A stretch of 64,000 nt of DNA from Hyphomicrobiales bacterium (GTDB taxonomy: Bacteria > Pseudomonadota > Alphaproteobacteria > Rhizobiales > Rhizobiaceae). This document shows, piece after piece, positions 17,609-26,849 of this stretch. A program made the translations under genes and the position numbers. The stretch's first letter is position 1; each line of letters opens with the position of its first letter. The notes beneath the pieces were generated by a model that saw only the letters and a program-made list of their open reading frames with translations, searched no databases and was not told where the DNA came from. The stretch covers positions 91,001 to 155,000 of the forward strand of contig UCCS01000009.1 of the NCBI GenBank assembly GCA_900470965.1, written 5' to 3'.

Positions 17609-18568
17609 ATGAGACGCCTTGCTCTTTCGACGATTGTTGCGGCCTTGATGAGCGCGAACGCCTTTGCCGCCGATATTCAGACGCGGCAGGTCTCCTTCGA
17701 GAACGAGGGAACGACACTCGCCGCCACGCTCTACCTGCCAGCCGATTCCCGACCCGGAGAGAAGCGCCCCGGCGTGCTGGTCACCGGTGCCTGGACGTCG
17801 ATCAAGGAGCAGATGTCGGGCCTCTATGCCCGCGAGATGGCCGAGCGCGGCTTCGTGGCGCTCGCCTTCGATTTCCGCGGCTGGGGACAATCGGGCGGGA
17901 ATATCCGCTTCAAGGAAGACCCGACCGCCAAGACCGAAGATATTTCGGCCGCCGCCGACTACCTGGCCAGCCTGCCGGAGATCGATGCGTCCAGGATCAC
18001 GGGTCTCGGCATTTGTGCATCGGCCGGCTATATGGCGGCGGCCGCGACCGGGAACGCCCATTTCCGGAGCGTGTCGCTGGTCGCCCCCTGGCTGCACAAT
18101 GGCGGCATCGTCGAGCAGGTCTATGGCGGCAAGGATGGCGTCGACAGGCTGATCGCGCTGTCACGCCGGGCTGAAGAGGCCGAACGGAACGGCACGCCGC
18201 AGCTCATCACGGCCGCCAGCATGACGGACGAGACGGCGCTCATGTACCAGATCCCCTATTACACTGAGACCGGCCGCGGGCTGATCCGCGAATATGACAA
18301 CAAGTTCAACCTCGCCTCTTGGGAGCCGTGGTTGACCTATGATTCCGTCGCGCTCGCCAGCCGCCTCGACAAGCCGCTGCTGATCGTTCATTCGGAGGCG
18401 GCCGCCGTGCCGCAGGGCGCCCATGCCTTTTTCTCGCTACTGACGAGTGACGCCTCCGAGCTCTGGCTCGACAGTGTCAGCCAGTTCGATTTCTACGACA
18501 ATCCGGAGGATGTCTCGCGTGCTGCCGATGCCGCGGCCCAGCATTTCCGGCGCTTCAACAAGCCCTGA
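17609..18568 (+). CDS. Secreted alpha/beta hydrolase (dienelactone hydrolase-like)
   Basis: A 319-residue hydrolase with a Sec signal (residues 1-20, ending AFA). It has FDFRGWGQSGG as oxyanion region and GICASAGYMAAAA as the elbow, where Cys takes the nucleophile place (G-I-C-A-S). A late HSEAAAVPQGAHAF block provides the acid/His. GGAGGATTTGCG precedes ATG. It ends 37 bp before the SnoaL gene and forms a pair with it. Substrate unknown. Confidence 0.8.
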   Translation: MRRLALSTIVAALMSANAFAADIQTRQVSFENEGTTLAATLYLPADSRPGEKRPGVLVTGAWTSIKEQMSGLYAREMAERGFVALAFDFRGWGQSGGNIRFKEDPTAKTEDISAAADYLASLPEIDASRITGLGICASAGYMAAAATGNAHFRSVSLVAPWLHNGGIVEQVYGGKDGVDRLIALSRRAEEAERNGTPQLITAASMTDETALMYQIPYYTETGRGLIREYDNKFNLASWEPWLTYDSVALASRLDKPLLIVHSEAAAVPQGAHAFFSLLTSDASELWLDSVSQFDFYDNPEDVSRAADAAAQHFRRFNKP

Positions 18569-18605
18569 CCCGACCGTCCCCAGCCCGCCATTCAAGGAGA
18601 GACCG

Positions 18606-19133
18606 ATGAAACGCCTGACCCTGGTGGCGGCGATCTGCGCCCCCTTTGCCTGCCCGGATATAGCGGGCGCCGAGCCGATCGGCATCGACGACCGCATGGC
18701 CATCATCGACACGATCACCGACATCGCCGCCGGCGCCGATCGGCACCAGTGGAGCCGTGTGCGCGGGGCTTTCGCCGATCAGGTGACGCTCGATTATACC
18801 GGCCTCTGGGGCGGGCAAGCGACAAGCCAGAGCGCCGACGAGATCGTTGCCCAATGGTCGGGCTTCCTGCCGGGCTTCGACCGGACGCTGCATCTTGTCG
18901 CCAATCACGCGATCGTCGCGGCGGGCGATAGGGCGGCATTAGCCGAGGCCGATTTCCAGGCCGTTCATCGCATTGATGCCGATAGCTGGTCGCTGATGGG
19001 CCACTATCGGTACGAGCTCACTAAGCGCGACGGCGCCTGGAAGGTCACGCGGCTAGTGATGACGCCGACGCATGAGACCGGCGACCGCAGCCTGGTGAAC
19101 CGTGCCGCGGAGCGTGCCAAGGCGTCCCGCTGA
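18606..19133 (+). CDS. SnoaL/NTF2-like secreted protein
   Basis: A 175-residue protein with a signal peptide (about residues 1-22) and an NTF2 fold: DRMAIIDTITDIAAGAD, the FADQVTLDYTG strand and the late HYRYELTKRDGAWKVTRL. GGAGAG precedes ATG. NTF2 proteins bind small ligands or act as isomerases; no catalytic residue can be assigned. It follows the secreted hydrolase and an IS110 element lies directly downstream. Confidence 0.75.
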   Translation: MKRLTLVAAICAPFACPDIAGAEPIGIDDRMAIIDTITDIAAGADRHQWSRVRGAFADQVTLDYTGLWGGQATSQSADEIVAQWSGFLPGFDRTLHLVANHAIVAAGDRAALAEADFQAVHRIDADSWSLMGHYRYELTKRDGAWKVTRLVMTPTHETGDRSLVNRAAERAKASR

Positions 19134-19169
19134 GCAATCCCTCTCTACCCAAGGAGGTGGCATGAAAGA

Positions 19170-20540
19170 GGCCGCGCCCATTGAGAGAACGGATCACTGA
19201 GATGCAGGTGATGATCGAGGGACAGTCACACTTCCAGCCTTTCGGCTTATCCTGTTGGGGTTTCGCAGATCTCAACAAGGGAGTTGGAAGCATGACTGCC
19301 TCTTATAATTACCATATCGGCGTGGATTACCACAAATCCTATAGCCACCTTGTGGTGCAGGATAGCAGTGGCAAGACGCTGCGATCCGGCCGCGTGAAGA
19401 ACGATCGCCAGTCGCTCGGTGGGTTTCTAGAGCGGTACCGCGAGAACTCGCATGCGGTTGTCGAAGCGACGCGCAACTGGATGGCGATGTACGACTGGCT
19501 CGACGACATTTGTGATGATGTCGTTCTCGCCCATCCCTTGAAGGTCAAGGCGATCGCCGACGCCAAGATCAAGACCGACAAGATCGATGCCACGGTGCTG
19601 GCGCATCTGCTGCGGGCCGACCTGGTGCCGGAGGCCTGGGCACCTGGCGAACGCGCAAGAGAACTGCGCGTCGCGCTGCGCGAGCGGATGTTTTACGTGC
19701 GGCTGCGCACGATGACGAAGAACCGCATTGTCACGGTGTTTGATCGCTATCCCGAGCAAACGGCACAGCTGAAGAAGCTCGGCGATCTGTTCGGCAAGGC
19801 CGGCCGCATTCAGCTGGCGCAGGTCAACGTCTCAGAGATCGACCGCGTCCAGATCGACCGTGGCCTCGACTTCATCGGCGACATTGACGTGCGCATCAAG
19901 CAGTCGGAAGCAACGATCCGGGCGATGACCAAGGCCAATGCCCATGTGAAGGTGTTGAAGACAATCCCCGGCATTGGCGAGTTCTTCGCCCGGCTGATCG
20001 ACGCGGAGATTGACGATATATCCCGCTTCCGTAACCCGAAGAAGCTTGCCGCCTATGCCGGGCTTGTGCCGTCGACCTATTCGAGCGGCGGCAAGACCTT
20101 CCACGGCAAGATCATCAAGCAGGGCAAAAAGTGGCTGCGTTGGGCCTTCGTGGAAGCGGTTTCTCCCGCCATCGCTACAGATGCGCAGCTTCGAGCCCAA
20201 TACGACCATCTGAAGATCAGAGGAACCAACAAGGCGCGCGTGGCGATTGCGCGCAAGCTTTTGACGATCGCCTTCCAAATCCTGCGTGACCAGCGCGCCT
20301 ACGAGCCGCGCGGCACCAGCACCACGGAAGGCGCGTCGACGATATCCCGGTTGTCCTGATGTCGTTCTAGCGAGCCCGGCAGGACTGGGCTGCGCTCTTC
20401 AAGGAGAATGGGAAACCGGGAGCCGAACGCCACTCTGTGACCGAAGCCGAGGCATCAGGGTCACGAATTGGAGCATGGTTCGAGAACCGAAGGACATCTT
20501 TGTCCTGCGGAAGATAGACGTTTAGCCGATCGGCGAAAAT
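19170..20540 (+). mobile_element. IS110-family insertion sequence (ends approximate)
   Basis: A DEDD transposase gene with non-coding flanks of about 120 bp (left) and 180 bp (right). No terminal inverted repeats were seen, which is normal for IS110. Exact ends need alignment with relatives. A well-formed ribosome site and a 12-codon frame (start at 19162) are left stranded just upstream, suggesting that the element interrupted something. Confidence 0.6.
19292..20359 (+). CDS. IS110-family transposase
   Basis: A 355-residue transposase of the DEDD class with a RuvC-like N-terminal domain (YHIGVDYHKSYSHLVVQD as first acidic strand, then VVEATRNW and KIKTDKIDATVLAHLLRA) and a C-terminal Transposase_20 domain (LKTIPGIGEFFARLIDAEI, FRNPKKLAAYAGLVPSTYSS). 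Start at 19292 follows AAGGGAG; the longer open frame has no initiation signal. IS110 enzymes use a non-coding RNA from the element's own flank to choose target and donor sites. The gene appears intact. Confidence 0.92.
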   Translation: MTASYNYHIGVDYHKSYSHLVVQDSSGKTLRSGRVKNDRQSLGGFLERYRENSHAVVEATRNWMAMYDWLDDICDDVVLAHPLKVKAIADAKIKTDKIDATVLAHLLRADLVPEAWAPGERARELRVALRERMFYVRLRTMTKNRIVTVFDRYPEQTAQLKKLGDLFGKAGRIQLAQVNVSEIDRVQIDRGLDFIGDIDVRIKQSEATIRAMTKANAHVKVLKTIPGIGEFFARLIDAEIDDISRFRNPKKLAAYAGLVPSTYSSGGKTFHGKIIKQGKKWLRWAFVEAVSPAIATDAQLRAQYDHLKIRGTNKARVAIARKLLTIAFQILRDQRAYEPRGTSTTEGASTISRLS

Positions 20541-20624
20541 GCCGGTCAAATAACAAATGAACCCAAGGAAAAGCCCGCAAATGCTGGTGTTTTGCCCCCT
20601 TGTGTTCTTTCATTGGAGATCGAC

Positions 20625-21116
20625 ATGCGTATTTCACAGGCTCTCACCATCTCGCTCGCGCTGTTTTCCGCGGGCGGGTCCATGGCCGCCAGTCCCGATG
20701 AGAACAAGCAGGTGGTTGCCGATTATTACGCCGCCTATGCGAGCGGCGACATGAACCGTGTCGCCGGATTCTTTGCCGATGATATCGAATGGCACATTCC
20801 CGGCCATCATCCACTTGCCGGCACCAAACGCGGCAGGAACGAAGTCGCCGCCTTCTTCCGCGAACTCGGCAAGTCCGGCTTCCGCGCCGAACTCATCGCG
20901 CTCATGGCTGACGAGAACTGGGTGGTCGACATGCATCGGGGCTGGTCCAACCGCGAAGGCGCGGCCAATGTCGATACGATCTGGGTGCTCGCCTTCCGCA
21001 TCGAGGACGGCAAGATCCGAGAAGCCCGCAACTTCGCCTTCGACCAGGCCGCCGCCGACATCTTCTTCTGGCAAGCCTATCCGCTGAAGTCGCTGCCGGA
21101 GAGGCTGGTGGAGTGA
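20625..21116 (+). CDS. SnoaL/NTF2-like secreted protein (second copy)
   Basis: A 163-residue NTF2-fold protein with a signal peptide (residues 1-21, ending SMA). Core motifs are NKQVVADYYAAYASGDM, FFADDIEWHIPGHHPLAGT and VLAFRIEDGKIREARNF, typical of the ketosteroid-isomerase-like/SnoaL group. TTGGAGAT precedes ATG. It lies across the IS110 element from another SnoaL gene, so the two may once have been in one operon. Confidence 0.75.
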   Translation: MRISQALTISLALFSAGGSMAASPDENKQVVADYYAAYASGDMNRVAGFFADDIEWHIPGHHPLAGTKRGRNEVAAFFRELGKSGFRAELIALMADENWVVDMHRGWSNREGAANVDTIWVLAFRIEDGKIREARNFAFDQAAADIFFWQAYPLKSLPERLVE

Positions 21117-21121
21117 GACGG

Positions 21122-21198
21122 GCAAAGGGCAGGCTTACCCACGGTCATGCCGTCGAGGGGACTGCGGCGCGGTCCGCCACGCTCGGCCTGCCCTTTGC
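21122..21198. repeat. 13-bp perfect inverted repeat, long arm spacing
   Basis: GCAAAGGGCAGGC at 21122-21134 is exactly inverted at 21186-21198, starting 5 bp after the SnoaL stop. The 51-nt interior is GC-rich. It could be a structured 3' end of the transcript or a small repeated element. Confidence 0.6.
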
Positions 21199-21265
21199 GG
21201 ATCAAAAAGAACCTGTGCGGCAAAAGTCCTGAGGGAACCATTTTATCCTCCGTGATTTAAACAGC

Positions 21266-22243
21266 ATGATCAGATCCATGCTCGTTTGCGGCTTCATATC
21301 GCTTTCAATCCACGGTGTCGGGAACGCCCAGCCGCTTGCGGCTCAAAACATCAATGACGCGTCGATTGATGCTATCTCCTCGGCCCCTCCGAGTGAAAGG
21401 GCAACGACGCCGGATCCAGCCATCATTCATCTGCAGGTGCTGCTGGATCGCGCCGGCGCATCGCCCGGGGTGATCGACGGCTTCTACGGTGAAAACGTCG
21501 TCAAGGCGATTGCCGGCTTCGAGATCATGCAACGCCTCCCGGTCGACGGAAGGCCCGACCTGGAGATGCTCTCTCGCCTTCAGGACGATCGGCAGGTTAT
21601 CGGTCCATATGTCATTGCACCGGATGATGCCGCTGATCTCGTCGAGAACATTCCGAAGGACTACGCAAAGCAAGCGAGGATGACACATCTCGGCTACACA
21701 AGCGTCGCCGAGCGGCTGTCCGAGCGCTTTCATATGGATATCGACCTGCTGAAAGCATTGAACCCTGGGGCCCAATTCACCCCCGGCGAAACGATTTCCA
21801 TTGCGGTCATCGGTACGCCGAGAAAGGGGAAGGCCAAGCGTATCGAAGCCCGCAGGAAAAGCGGCGAGGTGCTGGCCTTTGCGGAAGACGGATCTGTTCT
21901 GGCAGTCTACCCGGCAACGATCGGCAGCGACGACAACCCCTCGCCTGCGGGCCGGCACAAGGTAAACGGTGTCGCTCGTAATCCCAAATACGTCTATAAT
22001 CCCAAAGTAAATTTTCAGCAGGGCCATAACAAGAAGCTGCTAGAATTGCCGAACGGACCCAACAACCCGGTCGGGACGGTGTGGATAGACCTTTCCGAGC
22101 CGACCTACGGCATCCATGGATCGCCGGAGCCTTCGCTGATCGACAAGGCGGGCTCGCACGGCTGCGTGCGGCTGACCAACTGGGATGTCGAGGAACTTGC
22201 CAGCATGGTGAAGCCCGGCGTCGTCGTCGACTTCGTCGACTGA
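21266..22243 (+). CDS. L,D-transpeptidase (YkuD family)
   Basis: A 325-residue periplasmic enzyme that makes 3-3 crosslinks in peptidoglycan or anchors proteins to it. Signal peptide is residues 1-21. A peptidoglycan-binding repeat follows (LQVLLDRAGASPGVIDGFYG), then a LysM-like region (RFHMDIDLLKALNPG) and the YkuD catalytic domain with HGSPEP and the active-site block SHGCVRLTNWD containing the nucleophilic Cys. Full length for the family. It is not clearly in an operon. Confidence 0.9.
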   Translation: MIRSMLVCGFISLSIHGVGNAQPLAAQNINDASIDAISSAPPSERATTPDPAIIHLQVLLDRAGASPGVIDGFYGENVVKAIAGFEIMQRLPVDGRPDLEMLSRLQDDRQVIGPYVIAPDDAADLVENIPKDYAKQARMTHLGYTSVAERLSERFHMDIDLLKALNPGAQFTPGETISIAVIGTPRKGKAKRIEARRKSGEVLAFAEDGSVLAVYPATIGSDDNPSPAGRHKVNGVARNPKYVYNPKVNFQQGHNKKLLELPNGPNNPVGTVWIDLSEPTYGIHGSPEPSLIDKAGSHGCVRLTNWDVEELASMVKPGVVVDFVD

Positions 22244-22275
22244 GCGGTCTTGTGACCAGCGCATGGGTCCGTCCA

Positions 22276-22313
22276 GCTGTATCCCCTGCGCTGATATAGG
22301 GATCGGATACAGC
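22276..22313 (+). terminator. Stem-loop after the L,D-transpeptidase gene
   Basis: 9-bp perfect inverted repeat GCTGTATCC / GGATACAGC with a 20-nt loop, 33 bp after the stop codon. No T-tract follows, so it may terminate weakly or protect the mRNA end. The remaining 200 bp to the next gene shows nothing I recognise. Confidence 0.4.
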
Positions 22314-22523
22314 AGCTCACCCGCTGCGACGCTCGCAGGTCCTGCCCCTCGAGGGCAGACTTCCGCGGCTTGCGAACAGCCACCACCGCCGTCTCTCCGC
22401 CGTCGTCACGGGCAAGGAGCGACATGCCAGTTGCAGCCTGGCGAAGAAGACGGCAGCGACCTCGCAATCGAAGGTGTCGGTCGGCTCCCCGTTACGGCCC
22501 GCTCGCGCAAAGCCGTGCTTTGA

Positions 22524-24512
22524 TCACGCTGCCGAGGTGGCCTCGGCAGCGCTCAGCGCCAGATCCGTCACCTCGCCGGTCGAGGCATAGCCAGAGACGA
22601 GTTCAGCGAGCATTAGGCGGGCGGCTGGTATGTCGTTGCGGTCGAGGGCTGCATCGAGAACCTTCAAGCGCTTGGAAAGCTCCGGCCAGGAGAGAAAATC
22701 CTCGCGCGCCTTCATGATGCGCGGATGCTGCGTCGTCTCGGGATTGTCGCCGATCAACAATTCCTCATAGAGCTTTTCGCCGGGGCGCAGGCCCGTGACC
22801 GACAGCTCGATATCGCCTTCGGGATTTTCGTCGCTACGAACCGTCAGGCCCGAAAGATCGATCATCCGACGGGCGAGATCAGCAATGCGCACCGGCTCGC
22901 CCATGTCGAGCAGGAAGACATCGCCCCCATCGGCCATGGCGCCTGCCTGAATGACGAGCTGGGAGGCCTCCGAGATCGTCATGAAGTAGCGGGTGATGTC
23001 GGGATGGGTCAGCGTCACCGGGCCGCCATCCCTGATCTGCTGGCGAAACAGCGGTACGACGGAACCGGAGGAACCCAGCACATTACCGAAGCGGACCATG
23101 GAGAAATTGGTGTGCGTGCCGGCCAGCTTTTCGGCCGATAGCGCCTGCAGCACCATTTCGGCAAGCCGCTTGCTGGCGCCCATTACATTGGTCGGGCGAA
23201 CCGCCTTGTCGGTGCTGATCAGCACGAAATTCGACACGCCATATTTTTCCGCCGCCTGTGCGGTGATCTGCGTGCCCATGACATTGTTCTTGATGCCTTC
23301 CACGGCATTCTGCTCGACGAGCGGCACATGCTTGTAGGCGGCGGCATGATAGAGCGTCTGCGGCCGCCAGCTCATGATGATGTGTTCCATGCGGTCGCGA
23401 TCGCGCACCGAACAGAGGATCGGCACGATCTGTACCTTCTGTTCATAGAGTTCCGAAAGCTTCAACAACTCGCCATGGATTGCATAGAGGGCGTATTCAT
23501 TCTGCTCGACGAGGACGAGGTGCGTCGGCCCGCAGCGCAGGATCTGGCGGCAGAGTTCACTGCCGATCGAGCCGCCAGCGCCTGTCACCATCACCACCTT
23601 GCCAAGTGTCGCCTTGTCGAGAAGCTCCTGGCGCGGCGCCACGGCCTCGCGTCCGAGCAGATCTTCGATTTCGAGCTCGCGAATATCGGAAACGGCAATG
23701 CGGCCCTGCGCGAGAGCGGTCAGATCCGGCAGCGTGCGCACATTCACCCGCGCCTTGCGAATCTGCTCAAGGATTTCGTTGCGGCGCTGTCGCGTTGCCG
23801 AGGGCAGGGCCAGAAGCACGTTGTGGACATTCAGCGTCTGGACGATCTCCGGCAGGTCGGCGGGATCATAGATCGACAGGCCGCCCATGATGCCGCCCTT
23901 GAGCTTCGGATCGTCATCGAGATAACCGACGACATTGAGTTCGGCGCTGTTCGTCAATGCGGCGGCAAGCTGGCGGCCGGAACTGCCCGCGCCATAGATC
24001 AGCACTTTTGCCATCGCGCCCTTGTGCAGGATGCGCTGATAAGTATCGCCGAGCCAGTAGCGGATGCCGAGGCGCGAAAGGCCGATCGCGATCAACAGAA
24101 GGAAGGGCTGCAGAATGCCGACGGTACGCGGGATGCCGGGAACGCTGAGCGCGGTGAAGATCGTCGCGAAGGCAACGCCATAGATCGCGATCGCCTTCAG
24201 CACCGCCAGGAAGGCGGCAATGCCGGCATAACGGAAGATCGCCCGGTACATGCCCATGACGACGAAGATCGGCAGCGCAAGACACAGCGACACGAGAACT
24301 GCGAGCCATTGCACGCCCGTCAGCACCGTCCATTCATTGAGACGGAAACAATATGCAAGCCAGATGGTGAGCACACAGAGGCTGGAATCGACGATCAGTG
24401 CAAGAATGCGCTTGGCCGGACGCGGCATTGCCAAGAGCGGTCCGACCAGTGCCTGCATCGACATCCAGGACTGGCTGGTCTTTGATCCGTCATTTGAAGG
24501 ATCATCATGCAT
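22524..24512 (-). CDS. UDP-N-acetylglucosamine 4,6-dehydratase, membrane-bound (PglF/WbpM type)
   Basis: A 662-residue polysaccharide biosynthesis protein. Four N-terminal membrane segments (from about residue 30: ILALIVDSSLCVLTIWLAYC) lead into a CoA-binding-like Rossmann domain (VLIYGAGSSGRQLAAAL) and a C-terminal short-chain dehydratase with VTGAGGSIGSELCRQI, STDKAVRPTNVMGASK and RPGEKLYEEL. The catalytic Tyr of the classical YxxxK is replaced, as in this subfamily (DKA-x-x-P). It would start synthesis of 6-deoxy amino sugars for O-antigen or exopolysaccharide. I prefer ATG at 24512; GTG at 24527 is also possible. Confidence 0.85.
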   Translation of the reverse strand: MHDDPSNDGSKTSQSWMSMQALVGPLLAMPRPAKRILALIVDSSLCVLTIWLAYCFRLNEWTVLTGVQWLAVLVSLCLALPIFVVMGMYRAIFRYAGIAAFLAVLKAIAIYGVAFATIFTALSVPGIPRTVGILQPFLLLIAIGLSRLGIRYWLGDTYQRILHKGAMAKVLIYGAGSSGRQLAAALTNSAELNVVGYLDDDPKLKGGIMGGLSIYDPADLPEIVQTLNVHNVLLALPSATRQRRNEILEQIRKARVNVRTLPDLTALAQGRIAVSDIRELEIEDLLGREAVAPRQELLDKATLGKVVMVTGAGGSIGSELCRQILRCGPTHLVLVEQNEYALYAIHGELLKLSELYEQKVQIVPILCSVRDRDRMEHIIMSWRPQTLYHAAAYKHVPLVEQNAVEGIKNNVMGTQITAQAAEKYGVSNFVLISTDKAVRPTNVMGASKRLAEMVLQALSAEKLAGTHTNFSMVRFGNVLGSSGSVVPLFRQQIRDGGPVTLTHPDITRYFMTISEASQLVIQAGAMADGGDVFLLDMGEPVRIADLARRMIDLSGLTVRSDENPEGDIELSVTGLRPGEKLYEELLIGDNPETTQHPRIMKAREDFLSWPELSKRLKVLDAALDRNDIPAARLMLAELVSGYASTGEVTDLALSAAEATSAA

Positions 24513-24629
24513 GTTTATACTGCCCACCCATCATTCCCGCCTGACTTCTTCTTGTCCTTTTCGATCTCAAGTGCAACCGAATAATCGGTAGTCGCGTACG
24601 CAATCTGTTTATAACCTTGGGTAGTAGCC

Positions 24630-25262
24630 TCAATGGGTTATGCCCTTACTGCCCAATACCTTGCCGACAGTCATTGCCAGAATGCGCATATCCAGGAAGA
24701 AGGAGCGGCGTTGCAGATAATCAACGTCGAACTTCACCTTTTCCGGGATCGGCAGTTCGTCGCGCCCGTTTACCTGCGCCCAACCTGTCAGCCCTGGCAG
24801 CAGCGCATCGACGCCTTCGGCCGTGCGTAGGGCGATCAGGTCATCCTGATTATAGAGCGCCGGGCGTGGGCCGACGAAGCTCATATCGCCCTTCAGGATG
24901 CACCAGAGCTGCGGCAATTCATCGAGGCTCGACTTGCGCAGGAAACCGCCGATCGGTGTCAAATAGCGGGAGGGATCGTCGAGAAGATGCGTGGCGACCG
25001 TGGGCGTGTCGATCCGCATGCTGCGGAATTTCGGCATCCGGAAGATCTCGTTGCGGCGCCCCACCCGGCTCGACCAGTAAAGTGCCGGTCCCGGAGAGGT
25101 CAGGCGCACGCAAAGCGCTACGACCCCGATCGGAATGATCAGGATCAGGGATGCCACCAGAGCCAGGAAAAGATCCACTGCCCGTTTCAAGTCCGTCCTC
25201 ACTTTCCCATACTCTTCTGGCCTGCGATGGCCTGTTGCCCCTATCGTCTCCGGCCAATTCAC
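24630..25262 (-). CDS. Initiating sugar-phosphate transferase (PglC/WcaJ family)
   Basis: A 210-residue monotopic transferase that moves a sugar phosphate to undecaprenyl phosphate to begin glycan assembly. It has the reentrant N-terminal helix ([21 protein letters not shown]), [15 protein letters not shown], the KFRSM motif, SLDELPQLW with the catalytic Asp-Glu pair and the FVGPRPAL motif. It starts with GTG that overlaps the stop of a small upstream frame. Together with the neighbouring dehydratase it could begin an O-antigen unit based on a 2,4-dideoxy- or QuiNAc-like sugar (inference). Confidence 0.88.
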   Translation of the reverse strand: MNWPETIGATGHRRPEEYGKVRTDLKRAVDLFLALVASLILIIPIGVVALCVRLTSPGPALYWSSRVGRRNEIFRMPKFRSMRIDTPTVATHLLDDPSRYLTPIGGFLRKSSLDELPQLWCILKGDMSFVGPRPALYNQDDLIALRTAEGVDALLPGLTGWAQVNGRDELPIPEKVKFDVDYLQRRSFFLDMRILAMTVGKVLGSKGITH

Positions 25263-25411
25263 GTCAACGACGCTTTCTGCCTCGGGCGCTTTATACGTTG
25301 TTTTTCAGGCATTTGCGGCAAGTCCGCCACCGTTTCCGAAAACAGCGCTTCAGCTAAGCCATTGAGACGTCCTGTCTTTTCGTCCATTGCGGAAGTTAAT
25401 CTAGCCTTCAT
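25259..25411 (-). CDS. Possible small ORF coupled to the sugar transferase
   Basis: A 50-codon frame with GGAGAA 11 nt before ATG; its TGA overlaps the transferase GTG start. The product is basic at the end ([13 protein letters not shown]) with no membrane segment. It could be a real small protein or a translational-coupling leader. No family recognised. Confidence 0.35.
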   Translation of the reverse strand: MKARLTSAMDEKTGRLNGLAEALFSETVADLPQMPEKQRIKRPRQKASLT

Positions 25412-25561
25412 TTCTGGCACCTGTTCTCCATCCAAAAAAGGATGTAGTCTTCCAGTCGCTCCTCTGACCGCTACCAAAACGACGCTTGCGGTCTTTTAGC
25501 AGCCATGTCCATATGAATGAACGGTCAAGGCGCGCAGCAATCGCCCGGTTTCACGAAGTGT

Positions 25562-26773
25562 TCATGCCCTGCGCGCAACCGGACTGTTCTGCCGTACAAG
25601 CGCCATCAGCATCGGACCAAGCGAGAACTCTCCTCGCGCTCCCTTACGGGTCAGGTCACGCAGATAGCCGCCTGGTGAGTTGATATGGGTTGCCCGTTCC
25701 AGCATGCAGGCGATAACGACAGCGGCATTTTCCCGGCCTAGGCTTTCGCAAGCTGCCTGATAGGTCTCCGCGGTGATCCCCAACATGGACCGTACGATGA
25801 CGGCAGCGGTCACGAGATCGCGCCAGCCTCGGATCGGCCCTTCCCGAGCATAATCGCTGATTTGCGGGCATGCCTGCAGGACGAGGGCGAGAGGGAATAT
25901 CTTCTGCGATCCGTTTGACTGAGCCCTCTCTGTCGCGACTTCCAGCGTTTCCACTTGCACTACCGGTAAAGATTCTAATTCGAGAGAGTCTATATCTGAA
26001 TTCTGTATGTGCGGTTCATTTTGGACCACACTGGCGGTCGTTTTTTTGAAATTATCGAAATTCGTCAACAGGTTGACGATGTCGGTGCGTAGTTCTTCGA
26101 ACTTCAGCCGCACGCTGTCCAGATCGGAAGCTTTGGGAGTGCGAGGCATGCATGCGAGGTGACGGGCATAGGCAGCCTCGATCTCGTCCCAATTGCCGGG
26201 AACGGCGTCCCCGATTGCGGCGTCGATCAGTTTGCGGACGTCGCGGCGGCAGATCGTCAGTCGCTCGCGCGCTCGCCGGAGTGCTATCCGGTCGGCTTCG
26301 ATCGTTTGAGCCATGGCAGCGAGTTCCTCGCTGCGGGCAAGAAGCGGCGCCAGGCTGAAACCATAGGCATCCTCCAGCTCACCGGAGGTTTTGCGGCGGG
26401 CAAAACGTTTTCCGTTGGCACTGTCCTTGCGAATGATCAGCCCGGCGTCGATAAGAGCCGCGAGATGCCGGCGCAGCGTGGTGACTGCAATGCCGTGCGC
26501 CCGTACTATCAGCTGCCGGTTGGATGGAAAGACAACCATGCTCGCCTCCCCGTAGAGATGGTTCTCGGGATAGAAGGAGAGAAGGGCGTTCAGCACAGCG
26601 AGTGTGCGATCAGAAATGTCGAGCAGCGGGCGTGCTTCGCAGACGTCGCGAAACACCTTCCACTTGTCCACGGACTTATCTGGTTTAACTGATTCGGCCT
26701 GAAGCTGACCTCTCATCAAGGCAAGCGACATCGGCCGCCGCCCGAAAGGCGTCGTCACAAATCCCGTATTCAT
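25562..26773 (-). CDS. repC: Replication initiator RepC
   Basis: A 403-residue RepC, the initiator of repABC replicons, expected to act in cis on an origin within its own gene. The N-terminal winged-helix domain is clear (FRDVCEARPLLDISDRTLAVL, VFPSNRQLIVRAHGIAVTTLRRHLAALIDAGLI). The C-terminal domain has the family block ISDYAREGPIRGWRDLVTAA and SPGGYLRDLTRKG. Usual length. It is the last gene of repA-repD-repB-repC, separated from repB by about 206 bp that hold a counter-transcribed RNA, which would limit its translation. Confidence 0.95.
   Translation of the reverse strand: MNTGFVTTPFGRRPMSLALMRGQLQAESVKPDKSVDKWKVFRDVCEARPLLDISDRTLAVLNALLSFYPENHLYGEASMVVFPSNRQLIVRAHGIAVTTLRRHLAALIDAGLIIRKDSANGKRFARRKTSGELEDAYGFSLAPLLARSEELAAMAQTIEADRIALRRARERLTICRRDVRKLIDAAIGDAVPGNWDEIEAAYARHLACMPRTPKASDLDSVRLKFEELRTDIVNLLTNFDNFKKTTASVVQNEPHIQNSDIDSLELESLPVVQVETLEVATERAQSNGSQKIFPLALVLQACPQISDYAREGPIRGWRDLVTAAVIVRSMLGITAETYQAACESLGRENAAVVIACMLERATHINSPGGYLRDLTRKGARGEFSLGPMLMALVRQNSPVARRA
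25955..26075. other. Putative oriV (AT-rich patch within repC)
   Basis: This part of repC is markedly AT-richer than the rest (GATTCTAATTCGAGAG ... GTTTTTTTGAAATTATCG). In characterised repABC replicons the origin lies within repC at such a patch. Placement here is inference from composition. Confidence 0.45.
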
Positions 26774-26849
26774 CGTGGTTCACCTTATACAAAGGCAAAT
26801 CATCGGCGCCCGCCAAAACGGCGTTCAAAAACCTTGACAGCGATTCCGG

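Noticed and set aside
22330..22520. Possible gene remnant between the L,D-transpeptidase and the dehydratase
   Set aside because: Short frames exist on both strands but none shows a start signal or a family motif.
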